The notes: generated by a model from the sequence alone, not told the origin. A stretch of DNA of 42,494 nucleotides from Thermoanaerobaculia bacterium (GCA_028066595.1 JALCBJ010000060.1:1-42494), one strand, 5' to 3'. Shown: positions 1 through 9,483, counted from the stretch's first letter. Made by a program: numbers and translations.

Positions 1-2
1 AA

Positions 3-340
3 GTCATACGAAAAGATGGACCGAATGTTGCAATATTGGATTGCCGGGTCAATAAACTGGTGTACCGGCTGTACTGCGAAGAGAAGCTACAGGTGCGGAC
101 ACGACGACGGCGGCGGAAGATCGCCACACAGCCGCGCCTGGAACTGCAGGAGGCCCCTCTAGTGAACCAACGCTGGTCGATGGATTTCGTCACTGACCAG
201 CTGCCGATGGCAGGCGTTGGCGCGCTAGCGTAATCGATCAGTACAGCCGATGGAATGTCGCGCTCTACGCAGCCTTCTCGATCGGGTCGCGCGCGAGGTA
301 GGCGCAATGCGAAGTCTGGGACAACGGTACTGCTGCAGTC
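3..340 (+). pseudogene. Remnant of an IS3-family transposase (OrfB, DDE integrase part)
   Basis: The frame open from base 3 reads a typical IS3 OrfB segment: a KLVYRLYCEEKLQVRTRRRRR stretch followed by NQRWSMDFVTDQL, where the Asp of WSMDF is the usual first catalytic residue. Near base 205 the reading frame breaks. The next frame (from 206) continues the family pattern as DGRRWRASVIDQYSR, hits a stop at 299-301, then still shows a WDNGT motif at 317-331 that matches the second catalytic Asp region. One frameshift, one nonsense codon and loss of the 3' part make it non-functional. The window starts inside it, so the 5' end is not visible. No terminal inverted repeat is seen. It lies beyond the 3' end of the protease operon and points in the opposite direction. 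Confidence 0.8.
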
Positions 341-376
341 CCCCGGGGCGCCCATCCACCAGGTGAGATGTTAGCT

Positions 377-1936
377 TCATTCCGCATGGGATTGCGAATC
401 CAGACTCGCTTCCACTTCCCCGGTGGCGTGTACCTCCACCAGCAGGCCTTCGCTGACTGACTGTACCTTCGCGAGTGTGAGGCTTGGTTCGAGGAGGTCC
501 AGTCGCAATGGTCGCGCTTCGCCTTCCGCAGTTATTGTACTGGCGAGGCCTTGGGTCAGATTCTGCATCCGCTCACGGAGGTCGAGAACTGCGTTTGTTT
601 CGATCACTCCGACGACCTCCTGCTCAAATAGTGACGAAAGAAGCATCCATACTTCCTGGTCGAGGACCCGGGAAAAACTCAGGTCGGCTAGGGAAAGGCG
701 TGCGCGCTCTCTGTCCAGTGCGGGTGTCGCAGAGACAAAGACCTCACCGGAGATCTTCCCGACTGGCCTCGGTAGCGTCCCGTCAAAAGCAACACCGATC
801 GTGACTACGTCTCCCGACGGATAGATCGATGCAGCTGAGATCTCCACAGTGCCGTTTCCTAGGCCCGTTGGGCGCGAGAATGTCCTCCCTACAAGGTGTC
901 GGTCTAGAAGTGCCGTGAGCTCCGCATAGTCCAGGACAACAGGTACGGCAAGGAAGAACTGCTCTTCGAAGTTGTCCGTACGGTTCAACTCCGGTAGCGG
1001 CGCCATCTCAATCGGCTGAGGCGCAGAAGTTGAGATCTTGATCAGAGCGGACAGTCCGACACGTAGCTCGATTCCCGCCGGTCCAATATGCACGTAGTCA
1101 AGATAGGCGGCGGTAGGGAGCATCGACACCCAACCAGTTAGATGCTGTGCGGAAGGAAGCGGAAAGATGTGATGTTTCCAAAGTGAGTTAACTCCCTGCC
1201 TAGTGGTTTCGCAGGAAACCGCTCCTTGCACTTGAGCGATGATATTTTCTTTCTCTTCCGCGATGGCTTTGTCGGCAATCGATCGCACGTCAACCCAAAT
1301 ATTGTCAATGATCTCGATCCGGGGCGACTGTCTCCATTCGTGCAGAATGCTCGCCGACAATCTGGGGCACCACGATTCGTCAATGTCGACTCCAAGGTCG
1401 ATGTTGATAGTCGCTTCCGCGCGAAAGTTCTTCTTATGCAGTTGGAGGAAACGAGCACCGTCGCCACGAAGTCCAGCATTGCCGCTTGCCTCAATCCCAA
1501 GACTGAAGCGCACGACATTGCTAGCGGCAGTGACGGTAATCGGGCCGGTTCGATTGACTGTCGCATCCCACCGATACCCGACGTCAAATCGCGGCCCTTT
1601 GGTCTTGATCCAGGTGTCCTTGCAGTAGAGCTTCAGCCCCTTCATCTTACACTTTGGCAGACCTTTCGTCTTGATCCAGGTTTGGTGATGCCAGGTGTCT
1701 TTTCCTGAGTCGGAGACCGAACTGGGCGCCGCACTGTTGATCCTGTTTGCGATCTCTTCGTAAGTGATCGTCGTCGTAGCTGAAAGGAAGCTCTCGATCG
1801 GTTCTAGTGTGTAGTTAGATTCTACACGAGCTGGCTTCTCCATTAACTCAAGGCTTCGTTGTTGAACCCGCTGCCAGGCTACGACGCCACCAGCTAGGAT
1901 TGCCAGGGCCATTCCGAATCCGGCCGCCTTTTTCAC
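377..1936 (-). CDS. Exported DUF4403-family protein
   Basis: This 519-residue protein has an N-terminal membrane or signal segment (residues about 5-21, FGMALAILAGGVVAW) followed by a long beta-rich extracytoplasmic part. The pattern ITYEEIANRIN near residues 57-67, a W-rich central region and a late stretch on inner and outer residues of long strands resemble DUF4403, a family of unknown function; I recognise it only from overall pattern. The start is GTG at 1936, preceded by AAAGGAG at good distance. It is the last gene of the protease operon, 64 bases after the caspase gene. A short duplication gives two WIKTKG motifs 22 residues apart. Function unknown. By position it could be the substrate, sensor or envelope effector of the proteases. 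No terminator with a U-run is visible after it. Confidence 0.6.
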   Translation of the reverse strand: MKKAAGFGMALAILAGGVVAWQRVQQRSLELMEKPARVESNYTLEPIESFLSATTTITYEEIANRINSAAPSSVSDSGKDTWHHQTWIKTKGLPKCKMKGLKLYCKDTWIKTKGPRFDVGYRWDATVNRTGPITVTAASNVVRFSLGIEASGNAGLRGDGARFLQLHKKNFRAEATINIDLGVDIDESWCPRLSASILHEWRQSPRIEIIDNIWVDVRSIADKAIAEEKENIIAQVQGAVSCETTRQGVNSLWKHHIFPLPSAQHLTGWVSMLPTAAYLDYVHIGPAGIELRVGLSALIKISTSAPQPIEMAPLPELNRTDNFEEQFFLAVPVVLDYAELTALLDRHLVGRTFSRPTGLGNGTVEISAASIYPSGDVVTIGVAFDGTLPRPVGKISGEVFVSATPALDRERARLSLADLSFSRVLDQEVWMLLSSLFEQEVVGVIETNAVLDLRERMQNLTQGLASTITAEGEARPLRLDLLEPSLTLAKVQSVSEGLLVEVHATGEVEASLDSQSHAE

Positions 1937-2000
1937 TGCGTTGCTCCTTTAACTGATCTCTTTGGAGTGAATGGTCTGACACTGAGAGTAGGACTGGGAA

Positions 2001-2840
2001 TCAGTGGGTCCACAAAGCCAGCCGGTCAGCGTTCCCCTCGATTTGAGGTATCTGCGCACCCATCGTCGAGAATGCAATGTCTTTTGAAACCACTCCGAAA
2101 ACACTCTTCCACGTCGTACCCGGTTGGGTGCGCTCTAGCTCGCGGCAAAGCGCCCACGTGAACGCGCCGCGCATTTGACCTCGGAACGGCAGCTCCAGCG
2201 CTTCCTGGTCGTCGCGGCAGGCTGCTAAGAGGAGGTAGCGGGTGTCGGCATCGGGTGCTGGGAGCCACCCTGAGCTACCTCGCGGAGCCGCTTTGTCGTT
2301 GGAGGGGGCTTCAGTACGTGAGGAGAGTCCTGAAGCCGCCGCGCTACGCCCGTCTCTTGGGACACCACGTACGCCCGTTCGGACCGCCGTGCCCGAGTGG
2401 CAGGAATCTAAGATGAAGGTGATCCGATCGGTGACCTTATTGAGCGCCTTAATCCGGGTGTATATCTCGTCGTCGAGAATGTCGCGGTTCGGGTGACGAC
2501 CGCGGCCGCTGTCATAGGGCACGAGGGTCTCGTCCCAACCATCCTCTTCTTCGTCATCGTTCGCCTGATTGGGAACCTGTGAGCCGTGGCCGCTCCAATA
2601 GACAAGAACCTCATCATCAGACCTTGTCGCCGCGACGAGGTCGTCTAGAGCGCCGAGGACCGCCTCGCGAGAAGCTCGACTGTTCAACAGCTTGGTGAGG
2701 TCAAGCTTTGAGCTCTGCTCGCGCATGACAGAGGCTATTGCGTTGGCATCGGCCACCGCGCCTCGTAGGCGTCGGTCTGGGTCAAGGAAAGGGTATTCGT
2801 CGATTCCGATGACGAGGGCCCGAAGCCGATGGACTGACAT
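2001..2840 (-). CDS. Caspase-family peptidase (C14, metacaspase-like)
   Basis: This is a 279-residue stand-alone caspase-fold cysteine protease. The His of YWSGHGSQ (His85) and the Cys of ILDSCHSGT (Cys147) form the catalytic dyad. An acidic loop after the His (DDEEEDGWDE) is the pattern seen in type I metacaspases, which cut after Arg or Lys and are often calcium dependent, so basic P1 specificity is inferred. A Ser/Arg-rich linker (about residues 155-195) separates the p20-like and p10-like parts and is a likely autoprocessing site. No signal peptide is seen, so it is probably cytoplasmic. The start is ATG at 2840 because GGAG lies 8 bases upstream; the longer frame up to 3083 would run into the upstream gene. 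It follows the membrane CHAT gene by 98 bases. Confidence 0.93.
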   Translation of the reverse strand: MSVHRLRALVIGIDEYPFLDPDRRLRGAVADANAIASVMREQSSKLDLTKLLNSRASREAVLGALDDLVAATRSDDEVLVYWSGHGSQVPNQANDDEEEDGWDETLVPYDSGRGRHPNRDILDDEIYTRIKALNKVTDRITFILDSCHSGTAVRTGVRGVPRDGRSAAASGLSSRTEAPSNDKAAPRGSSGWLPAPDADTRYLLLAACRDDQEALELPFRGQMRGAFTWALCRELERTQPGTTWKSVFGVVSKDIAFSTMGAQIPQIEGNADRLALWTH

Positions 2841-2938
2841 AGGCTGGTCTCCAAAGATGGGTGGCCTTAGGTACTGGCTGCGATTCTGTGCTTCGCTCGA
2901 GGTGACGACGAGGGTCAGTGGGGGGCGACCGTGCGGAG

Positions 2939-4756
2939 TTATCGAAAGGACCGGCCGAGGACTCGGAACAACGGCTCCTTTGCCCATACACCCCACAATA
3001 CTGCTATCGTGAGCACCCAGGCCCAGATGTCGAGCAACAGGAAAAGCCACGGTTGCCAGAAAGGGAAGAAGGTCACCTCGCAAATACTCTTGCTTCGATC
3101 AATGCATTTTTGACTTACTTCGTCCTTGCTGGGTTTTTGGGGCCCGATGTAGTAGTCGTGATCAAACGTCTCGGTAAGCGGCGGCGGGGGGGTGAAGAAG
3201 TGCTCGCTGGGGGTTTTCACGTGCACTGATTGGTCGTCGTGCTTTCTAATTTCGGCGTGAAGGATTTTGTTTTGAAAGTGAAACTGAGACATCGCTGGAA
3301 ACCCAATGAAGACAAAGAGGATTACCGCCTTGTAGAAGGTGGCGAGCCTTCGGTCGGTTGAGGCGGGCACGTCGAATGGCGAGGGGACTCGGTGCAGAAG
3401 GCCTCTATCAGGGACTATCTGTTGGTATCGAAGTGCAACGAGTAGTAGTGGGATGAGCAAGGGTACGACAGCGAGTACACCAAAGACGGAGATGGAGTCT
3501 TGATGAACTTCATAGAAGTTGATGCCTGGGATCTGGGGCCCGCCTTGGGAGCCGCTCCAGGCGTTAAATGCAATCACCGCAGTTGTAACGCCAAGCCAAG
3601 AAAACATGCGCGTTAGGGTCTCTCGTGTGTGCTTCGGAATATGGAAAACATCGTTGGTGTGGGTAAACAGCAACGGTGTCGCCCAATGGTCGGTCCCAGG
3701 TTCGAGGATGGCCAGCTCACTCCTGGCGCTCGATAGGGCTGCATCCAGCGGCCGACCCGCACTCAGACGGCCGTAGAGAACCCGAGCGAACGCAAGTGCG
3801 TGCTCTCCAGATATCGCTCGACGCATTGCAAGCGCTGCTGCCACGCCTCGACGAACCAGGGCTGTCGCGACGCCGGCAAACGGTTGCGGACCCGTGTCCT
3901 CCGCTGTACTGCAGGAGTTCAGGACGACCAGGCGCAGTGAGTCGTTGTTGGCGGTCCACTCGGCTAGCTCTCTACCCGAAAGCCAGTCGCTACTGCCCGT
4001 TGGATCAACTAGCGCGATCGAACCCTCGCCCAGCTCGGAATCGTACTCACCATGCCCAAGGAAGTGGAGAGCGTGATACCCTTTCCGAAGTTCCGCGCGA
4101 AGTGTCTCGCGAGTCGGCTGAAAGAGATACTCGACCAGAATGTTGGCTTGTGGCCAATCGCTGAGAACCTCGATCTCATCGCTCCATTCGAGTGATACGA
4201 GATCCGACGGGGATGAGGCTACGATCAAGATGCGCCATACCGCCGGAGCCCGGAGTCTGCGAACGCGCCCTTTAAAGGCAAGGTAGCGGGTGATCGGGGT
4301 TGCTTCGCGTTGTCCGATAAAGGTTGCTGTGTCGGGGTCGTAGAGGAGTTCCCAGGGCAGGCTGGCGAGCCGGGCCTGGTGAGGGCTCGAGGGCTCGAAG
4401 CGGAACTCGATCGGCAGAATGTTGTCTTGGGCAGCAGCGAGGCCACGACTCTCATCGAACAGGCGCTGGATTGACCCTGAGAAGAGCGCTTTGTGAAGTG
4501 CGGTACCGATGGTGACGGCGTCCCAGCCCGCTCCCATCGACCGTTCGGAGTCCACCTCGTTGATCAACTTGTCGAAACCAGTGGCGCGCCAGTCATCGGG
4601 ATCAGCGGGGATAGCTTCACCGGCGCGCATCAGCAGCCAGCTGACATCGCTCAGGTCGCAGGTCTCGGTAGCCTCTCCAGCTGGGGAGCTTGCGTGGACT
4701 TCGTAGCCTGCTTCGCCGAGCGAGGTAATGCGAACGACAAAAGATTCTCTTTCCAT
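2939..4756 (-). CDS. CHAT-domain protease with four C-terminal membrane segments
   Basis: This 605-residue protein begins with an alpha/beta region without signal peptide, then a CHAT (caspase HetF associated with TPRs) domain at about residues 110-370. The dyad is visible as His235 in HFLGHGEYDS and Cys282 in VVLNSCSTAE. After the domain come four hydrophobic segments at about 384-400, 421-443, 474-491 and 569-592. A hydrophilic loop (492-568) with PPPP and two Cys lies between the last two. The protease head is predicted to sit in the cytoplasm on a membrane anchor or membrane-acting module. The start at 4756 has GGAGAGA 7 bases upstream and is 16 bases after the preceding gene. The catalytic call is firm; the role of the membrane part is unknown (anchor, sensor or pore-like effector). 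Confidence 0.9.
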   Translation of the reverse strand: MERESFVVRITSLGEAGYEVHASSPAGEATETCDLSDVSWLLMRAGEAIPADPDDWRATGFDKLINEVDSERSMGAGWDAVTIGTALHKALFSGSIQRLFDESRGLAAAQDNILPIEFRFEPSSPHQARLASLPWELLYDPDTATFIGQREATPITRYLAFKGRVRRLRAPAVWRILIVASSPSDLVSLEWSDEIEVLSDWPQANILVEYLFQPTRETLRAELRKGYHALHFLGHGEYDSELGEGSIALVDPTGSSDWLSGRELAEWTANNDSLRLVVLNSCSTAEDTGPQPFAGVATALVRRGVAAALAMRRAISGEHALAFARVLYGRLSAGRPLDAALSSARSELAILEPGTDHWATPLLFTHTNDVFHIPKHTRETLTRMFSWLGVTTAVIAFNAWSGSQGGPQIPGINFYEVHQDSISVFGVLAVVPLLIPLLLVALRYQQIVPDRGLLHRVPSPFDVPASTDRRLATFYKAVILFVFIGFPAMSQFHFQNKILHAEIRKHDDQSVHVKTPSEHFFTPPPPLTETFDHDYYIGPQKPSKDEVSQKCIDRSKSICEVTFFPFWQPWLFLLLDIWAWVLTIAVLWGVWAKEPLFRVLGRSFR

Positions 4757-4772
4757 AGCAGGTCTCTCCGAA

Positions 4773-6317
4773 CTATGCCGTGGCCGAAACCGAGAGTCGG
4801 ACGGCGGGGTCGCCGAGAACGATGTACTGTCGAGCGTCGTGATATCCGATCCAATAGCTCGCGTATTCGCGTTCGGAGACCTGCCCGGGGTCGAGTCGAG
4901 CTGCGAGCAGAAGAGCTGCTAGCTGGGCGTAGCGCCGGCCCATGACGTCCATGGCATGGCCTAGCCGCCGACCGCGCATGAGATCAAAGAATAGGCGTTC
5001 GAAGGTCTGGTGCTGGGGCCCGGCGGCTATCCCCGGCCAGGCAAAAGAATGGATGTAGAGACTGTCGACGTGGCCGATCGCGGCAAGGGCTCCACGCGCC
5101 AGGAGGCGCTTCGGGAAGTCAGCAACAAACGGTTGTGATGCGAGCTCGTTTCTCTGACCCTCTGCGAATGCGTCGTAGCGCGGCGTGCCGGCGGTGAAGC
5201 ACCCAAAGAGAACGGCGATGAGCCCGGCGACATCCGTTGAACCGGAAAGATCGTCTGCCGAGAAAAGTTGTTGCGGATTGACTTTCTCAGTTCCCGGACC
5301 CGGCCATTCGGCAGTGAGTAGCGCACCCTGAAGTCTTCGCTGCATCTCATGGTCGCCTGGAAGGACAAGCCCATGGCCCGAGGTGAGGATCAGCGCAGGC
5401 TTCTCAGGAGACTGGAGAAGCTCGGTCAGAGTTTGATGGCTTGCTGCAGGGCCGGTCACGATCTGCGCCCGCCACCCCGGCTGCTGCATTACCGTCTGAG
5501 CGAGCGGCTCGACAAGGCGTTTGTTGCAGAGCTTTGTTGCCGGATCGTTCTCATGCTCGACGCCAAGGAGCACAGCAGACCGCGAGCGGATCGTTTCTCG
5601 TCCTTCGGACGCTACTACGGCTGCGGCGTACCTCGCATAGTCGTCGGCTTGTTCGAAGCAGATCCTTCCTACTGCATGGCGGATGTCGAGCTGCTGTTGG
5701 AACTCGAAGGAAAGCTGATTCGGATCGCCGACCACCGTCAGGTAGTACGGCGCACCATGCTCCGGATCAGCCGGGCCGGGTGGCGTGTTTTGTCGACTGA
5801 GAAACGACTGGGCAGACTGCCCGGGCTCGAACGCGTACTCTGTATAGCGGGCTCCAGCCTGTTGACGCCGCAAGTCGAGCAGTGGCTTGAGAGGCTCTCG
5901 TGCGGCTTCGTCGGCGATGATCACACCCCAGCCAGCCTGCGCGAGGTTGTCTGGGTCGACGCCAGCCCGGGGCTCCTTGCCTCCCCCTGCACGCACCGCC
6001 TTCCCGCTGAGGGCCCACGCGTAGCTACCAGACGTCATGGGAGGACGGTGGTAGCCTCCTGTTTGCATGTCGACCCCGAGCGCGAAAACCGTCGGTCTCT
6101 CGCTGAAGTGCTCGACAATCGCACTCAACGTCTCCGGGTTCTTGGGTGGCGCCGACATGGACAGACGTTCCCCCTGCGGAAGCAAGTCACTCAGCCCATC
6201 GGGGTCGGCGTCCGAGCTCATGGTCTGCGGAGTTTTGGGGTCCGTCGAGAGACCGCCGGCCTCCTCAAATCCGTCGGGGGCCGATTCAGACCTTAAGGTA
6301 GGGGGACTCTTAGGCAT
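4773..6317 (-). CDS. Divergent caspase-fold protease (CHAT/C25-like)
   Basis: This 514-residue protein has a disordered, Pro/Ser/Asp-rich first 65 residues, then a globular part. Clan CD hallmarks are a His in ALILTSGHGLVLP (His315) after a hydrophobic strand and a Cys in VLFGCFTAGTP (Cys373) after a second strand. The C-terminus holds IVLGDPAVRL, an ending common in gingipain-like C25 and some CHAT proteins. The region LLARGALAAIGHVD followed by a Phe-rich helix also resembles CHAT. It lacks a signal peptide and membrane segments. GGGAG precedes the ATG. It lies 106 bases after the TPR-CHAT gene and 16 bases before the membrane CHAT gene. The fold assignment is likely, the exact family uncertain, and the N-terminal tail could be a cleavable pro-region. 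Confidence 0.7.
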   Translation of the reverse strand: MPKSPPTLRSESAPDGFEEAGGLSTDPKTPQTMSSDADPDGLSDLLPQGERLSMSAPPKNPETLSAIVEHFSERPTVFALGVDMQTGGYHRPPMTSGSYAWALSGKAVRAGGGKEPRAGVDPDNLAQAGWGVIIADEAAREPLKPLLDLRRQQAGARYTEYAFEPGQSAQSFLSRQNTPPGPADPEHGAPYYLTVVGDPNQLSFEFQQQLDIRHAVGRICFEQADDYARYAAAVVASEGRETIRSRSAVLLGVEHENDPATKLCNKRLVEPLAQTVMQQPGWRAQIVTGPAASHQTLTELLQSPEKPALILTSGHGLVLPGDHEMQRRLQGALLTAEWPGPGTEKVNPQQLFSADDLSGSTDVAGLIAVLFGCFTAGTPRYDAFAEGQRNELASQPFVADFPKRLLARGALAAIGHVDSLYIHSFAWPGIAAGPQHQTFERLFFDLMRGRRLGHAMDVMGRRYAQLAALLLAARLDPGQVSEREYASYWIGYHDARQYIVLGDPAVRLSVSATA

Positions 6318-6423
6318 TGCATCTCCCAGAACGGTGACCGGTGGTTCATTCCGCCGCTCACAACAGGTAAGTGATCACGGACTGCGGTTTGTTGTAGGAG
6401 AAAAAGAAGAATCTGAAATCTTG

Positions 6424-9400
6424 TCATCCACCGAGCAGGACGAACCCTGCCCAGTAGAACGGAGCGTGCCACTCTGAGCTAGACAAGATGTCCATCTGCG
6501 CGCGGCGAAGAGCCGTTTCGGGTGCAGATCCGTCAATCAAGAGATAGCGATAGAAAGCGGCCATCAGCACAGCGGCTGCCTCGTCGTCGACGGGCCAAAG
6601 GGTGACTAGGACGCGCGAAGCGCCGGCGACGAAGAACGCCTGGGCTAGACCCATCAGAACGTCGCCACGAACGGTTTTGTCCCACGCGCTATGGCAAGCG
6701 CTGAGTACCACGAGGTCAGAGTTCAGCTCGAGGGCCCGGATATCGCGAATGCGCAGATAGCTCGGTCGTGGTACTCCATGCTCATCGAGTCTAGCGAGTA
6801 CAAGGCCGGACGAGGATGGCACCTCCTCATCGAGATCGCCGTGGGTGGCAAAGTGCACGATCGATGCGTTCGCGAGATCGCTGTATTTCGATTCTTCGAG
6901 GCGTGCATCAAATCCGAGATGTACTCGAGTCCTATCAGGTGCCGCAGTTCGAATCGCGAGCGCTTCTTCTCCGGTAGCTGGAAGCCGTGGCCAGAAGCGT
7001 GGCTTGACTTTGGGCGCCAAGGTGCTTCGCTTCTTTGTACCGACTCGACTATCTAGTTCAGAGTAGACAGGGTCCGCGAATACCATGATTGGACCGTCGC
7101 GTTTGGGCCGAAGATCATCACGATGCCGGAGCGCCAAATAGACCCCCACAGATGGGACTTGTACGATGTCAATACCACTTAGCAGCGGCGCGTTGTTCCG
7201 GGGGTCGGGGAGAGCGCCGAACGGAATCCTTGCCAACTGCCCTTCAACGACCACAATGAGTCGCGCGAACCCTTCGAGGTCAGCAGCAATCGGGGATAGG
7301 AGGGTGTTGGCGGCAACCTGCAGCAGTAGCTCGGCCTGATCCTCGACACCGCGCTCGTCGCTGCTGGAAGTGGCCGCAACGACGGCCTGTGCCTGGGCCA
7401 GGAGGACTTTGGCGGTAGGAAGCGTCTCGATCCGAAACCTATCTGGGCAGACGACAAAAACAAAGCTGCGCTCTTCGCCGAGGACATAGCTCAGAACGCA
7501 TGTGCCTAACGGAAGAGCGCGCTGAAGTTGGTTGACCGCAATGGGCTCGGTCCCGACCGCATCTTCTGAGTTTGCGGAACGAATGTCGCGCTCGAGAGTA
7601 TCGAGGTCGTTCTGTAGTTGTCGGATCTCGCGTTCCAGCCCGCCTTCTCCAGTATCTCTTCGATCCTCGAGATCTTCGATCTCCTCACTTAGACTTGCAC
7701 GACCGGCGACCTGCTCCGGCGACGGATCATATTCTTCGCCTACGCGAGCTCCGATCAAGGTCAGCAGAGATCGGTCGCGAGCCCGATCACTGTAGGCGAA
7801 TGCGCGGTGCGCCAGGGTGGGGCTCGACTCGAGTTCGGATCGCTCCACCAGGAGATCGACCAGTTCTGCTTCGATGTCTTGGACCTTGGCCGTGGGTCTT
7901 GTCAGGTCCCCTTGAGCTAGAGCTCGCTGCCAGCGTTCCTCAAAGCGCTGTGCAGCCGATTCGAGGAGATAGATGGCCTTGCTCGGGTTTCCTGCGCGGT
8001 GTTCCAACCCTCCCAGCGACGCCAACACATGCGCCACCGCGTTGTCGTCACCGATGGTTGAGAAGGTGTGAAGGGCAGCCTCCAAAAGAGGGCGCGCTTT
8101 GTCGAGCTCTCCAAGATCCTGGTAGACCGTTGCGAGGCTAAAGCTCACGTGGGCTACGGACTGTCCGCCTAGCGGACGGAAGATGTCGAGGACCTCTAGG
8201 TAGAGGGCTTCTGCTCGAGTAAGGTTCTGTTGCGCGTGCTCGGCAGAAGCGATGCGATCGAGAATGCCTCCCCGATCGACAGAACCACGCGGCGGTTGAA
8301 GCAGCTCAAGTGCTCGCTCATATGCCGTGATGGCGGAATCGGGTCTCTGGTCTATGAAGTCGAGCCAGCCCTTCTGCACCAGGACTTGACTCCGAGAGTT
8401 CCGTTCCTTGGCTGGCAGGATGTTTTCCGCTTCGGCCAGGGAGTCACGAGCCTCCACGAACTCACTTCGAACGGTATGAACGTGCGCTAGATGCACGAGG
8501 TTCAGGGCTCGGTCGGCCGGTCGAGCGAGCCGAGCCCATAGGTCCAAGGAGCGGCGGAGTGAGACAATGGCGGTTGTCAGGTCTCCCCGCGTCGTCGCAA
8601 CAAGGCCAAGCCCGGTATGTGATTCCGCCATGCCAGCGATATCGCCAGCCGCTTTCGCGCTGGCCAGACTGCTACGAAACCGCCGTTCGGCCTGCTCGAG
8701 CTCGCCGCGGTCTCGATCGACATGGGCGATTCGCAGGTTCATCAGGGTGGTGAGCTTCTTCGTGTCAGGCCCCTGAAGACGCTCGCGAGCCTCGTCACAT
8801 CGCTGGACCGTCTCGGCAAGTGGGATCCGTCCCGGAAATCGGCTTGCCACATCTAGGTCCAGTAGCGCCGCGTAGGCAGCTTCTAAATGGTGGCTTTCTC
8901 TCTCTGCCAGTGTTCCTGCGCTTCGAAAACTGGCGGAGGCTAGCTCGGCATGACCGTTCTCCACATGCTTGGATCCTTGACCCAAGTGGATCCACATCTG
9001 AGCACAGGATAGGTCTCTCGCGGTCGCCCTACGAATGTGGGCCACGATCTCGCTCGATCCTGCCGCTTGAGGAAGGCCGAGGCCGACCTCAACCTGGTAT
9101 CGACCTGCCGAGTCCGCAACAAAACATAGTCGCTCTGGCGTCGTCTGCCGGGCAGGATGGTCGAAGACCAAAGATGTGTTGTCGGGAGAGCTGATTCCAA
9201 GGACGAGATCGATTTGATCTTGGCTCGCCGTGAAGACGATCGCTTCGCCTGACCGAAGCTCTACCGGAATCACTAGTCCCGCTGAGCCGATCGCGATTCG
9301 AGCCGAGGTGCCGGTTTCGAGGCGCAATGAACCGGGGTCAAGAAGTGCCGAGCCAGAGTCAGCCAAGCTCACACCAGCATCTGCTGGGTTTGTAGTTCGG

Positions 9401-9483
9401 GTGGGCTGCGGCTCGCAGGAGACCGACGAAACGCTAGCGACCACGACCGCCAGCAAGATCCGGCCACCACTTCGCAACGTCAC
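6424..9483 (-). CDS. TPR-CHAT protease, probable lipoprotein
   Basis: This roughly 1019-residue protein has a hydrophobic N-terminus ending SVSSVSC, a candidate though non-ideal lipobox. A beta-rich domain of about 130 residues follows, then 8-10 TPR-like helical repeats (numbered on the longer 1029-residue frame, about 175-590), a charged coiled stretch (600-650) and a C-terminal CHAT domain. The dyad is His891 in VHFATHGDL and Cys940 in VVLSACHSA, and the ending (VTLWPVDDEAA, FYWAGFVLLG) is classic CHAT. The GTG at 9483 overlaps the anti-sigma stop as GTGA, so I prefer it to the TTG at 9513. If exported as predicted, the protease acts outside the cytoplasm, facing the periplasmic domain of the neighbouring anti-sigma-like protein. 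That topology is inference; the CHAT call is firm. Confidence 0.92.
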   Translation of the reverse strand: MTLRSGGRILLAVVVASVSSVSCEPQPTRTTNPADAGVSLADSGSALLDPGSLRLETGTSARIAIGSAGLVIPVELRSGEAIVFTASQDQIDLVLGISSPDNTSLVFDHPARQTTPERLCFVADSAGRYQVEVGLGLPQAAGSSEIVAHIRRATARDLSCAQMWIHLGQGSKHVENGHAELASASFRSAGTLAERESHHLEAAYAALLDLDVASRFPGRIPLAETVQRCDEARERLQGPDTKKLTTLMNLRIAHVDRDRGELEQAERRFRSSLASAKAAGDIAGMAESHTGLGLVATTRGDLTTAIVSLRRSLDLWARLARPADRALNLVHLAHVHTVRSEFVEARDSLAEAENILPAKERNSRSQVLVQKGWLDFIDQRPDSAITAYERALELLQPPRGSVDRGGILDRIASAEHAQQNLTRAEALYLEVLDIFRPLGGQSVAHVSFSLATVYQDLGELDKARPLLEAALHTFSTIGDDNAVAHVLASLGGLEHRAGNPSKAIYLLESAAQRFEERWQRALAQGDLTRPTAKVQDIEAELVDLLVERSELESSPTLAHRAFAYSDRARDRSLLTLIGARVGEEYDPSPEQVAGRASLSEEIEDLEDRRDTGEGGLEREIRQLQNDLDTLERDIRSANSEDAVGTEPIAVNQLQRALPLGTCVLSYVLGEERSFVFVVCPDRFRIETLPTAKVLLAQAQAVVAATSSSDERGVEDQAELLLQVAANTLLSPIAADLEGFARLIVVVEGQLARIPFGALPDPRNNAPLLSGIDIVQVPSVGVYLALRHRDDLRPKRDGPIMVFADPVYSELDSRVGTKKRSTLAPKVKPRFWPRLPATGEEALAIRTAAPDRTRVHLGFDARLEESKYSDLANASIVHFATHGDLDEEVPSSSGLVLARLDEHGVPRPSYLRIRDIRALELNSDLVVLSACHSAWDKTVRGDVLMGLAQAFFVAGASRVLVTLWPVDDEAAAVLMAAFYRYLLIDGSAPETALRRAQMDILSSSEWHAPFYWAGFVLLGG

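Noticed and set aside
2841..3083. N-terminal extension of the caspase reading frame
   Set aside because: It overlaps the upstream CHAT gene and lacks a ribosome site, whereas ATG at 2840 has GGAG at good spacing.
5349..6296. Plus-strand open frame of 315 codons
   Set aside because: Antisense to the CHAT/C25-like gene, whose catalytic motifs and ribosome site are clear.
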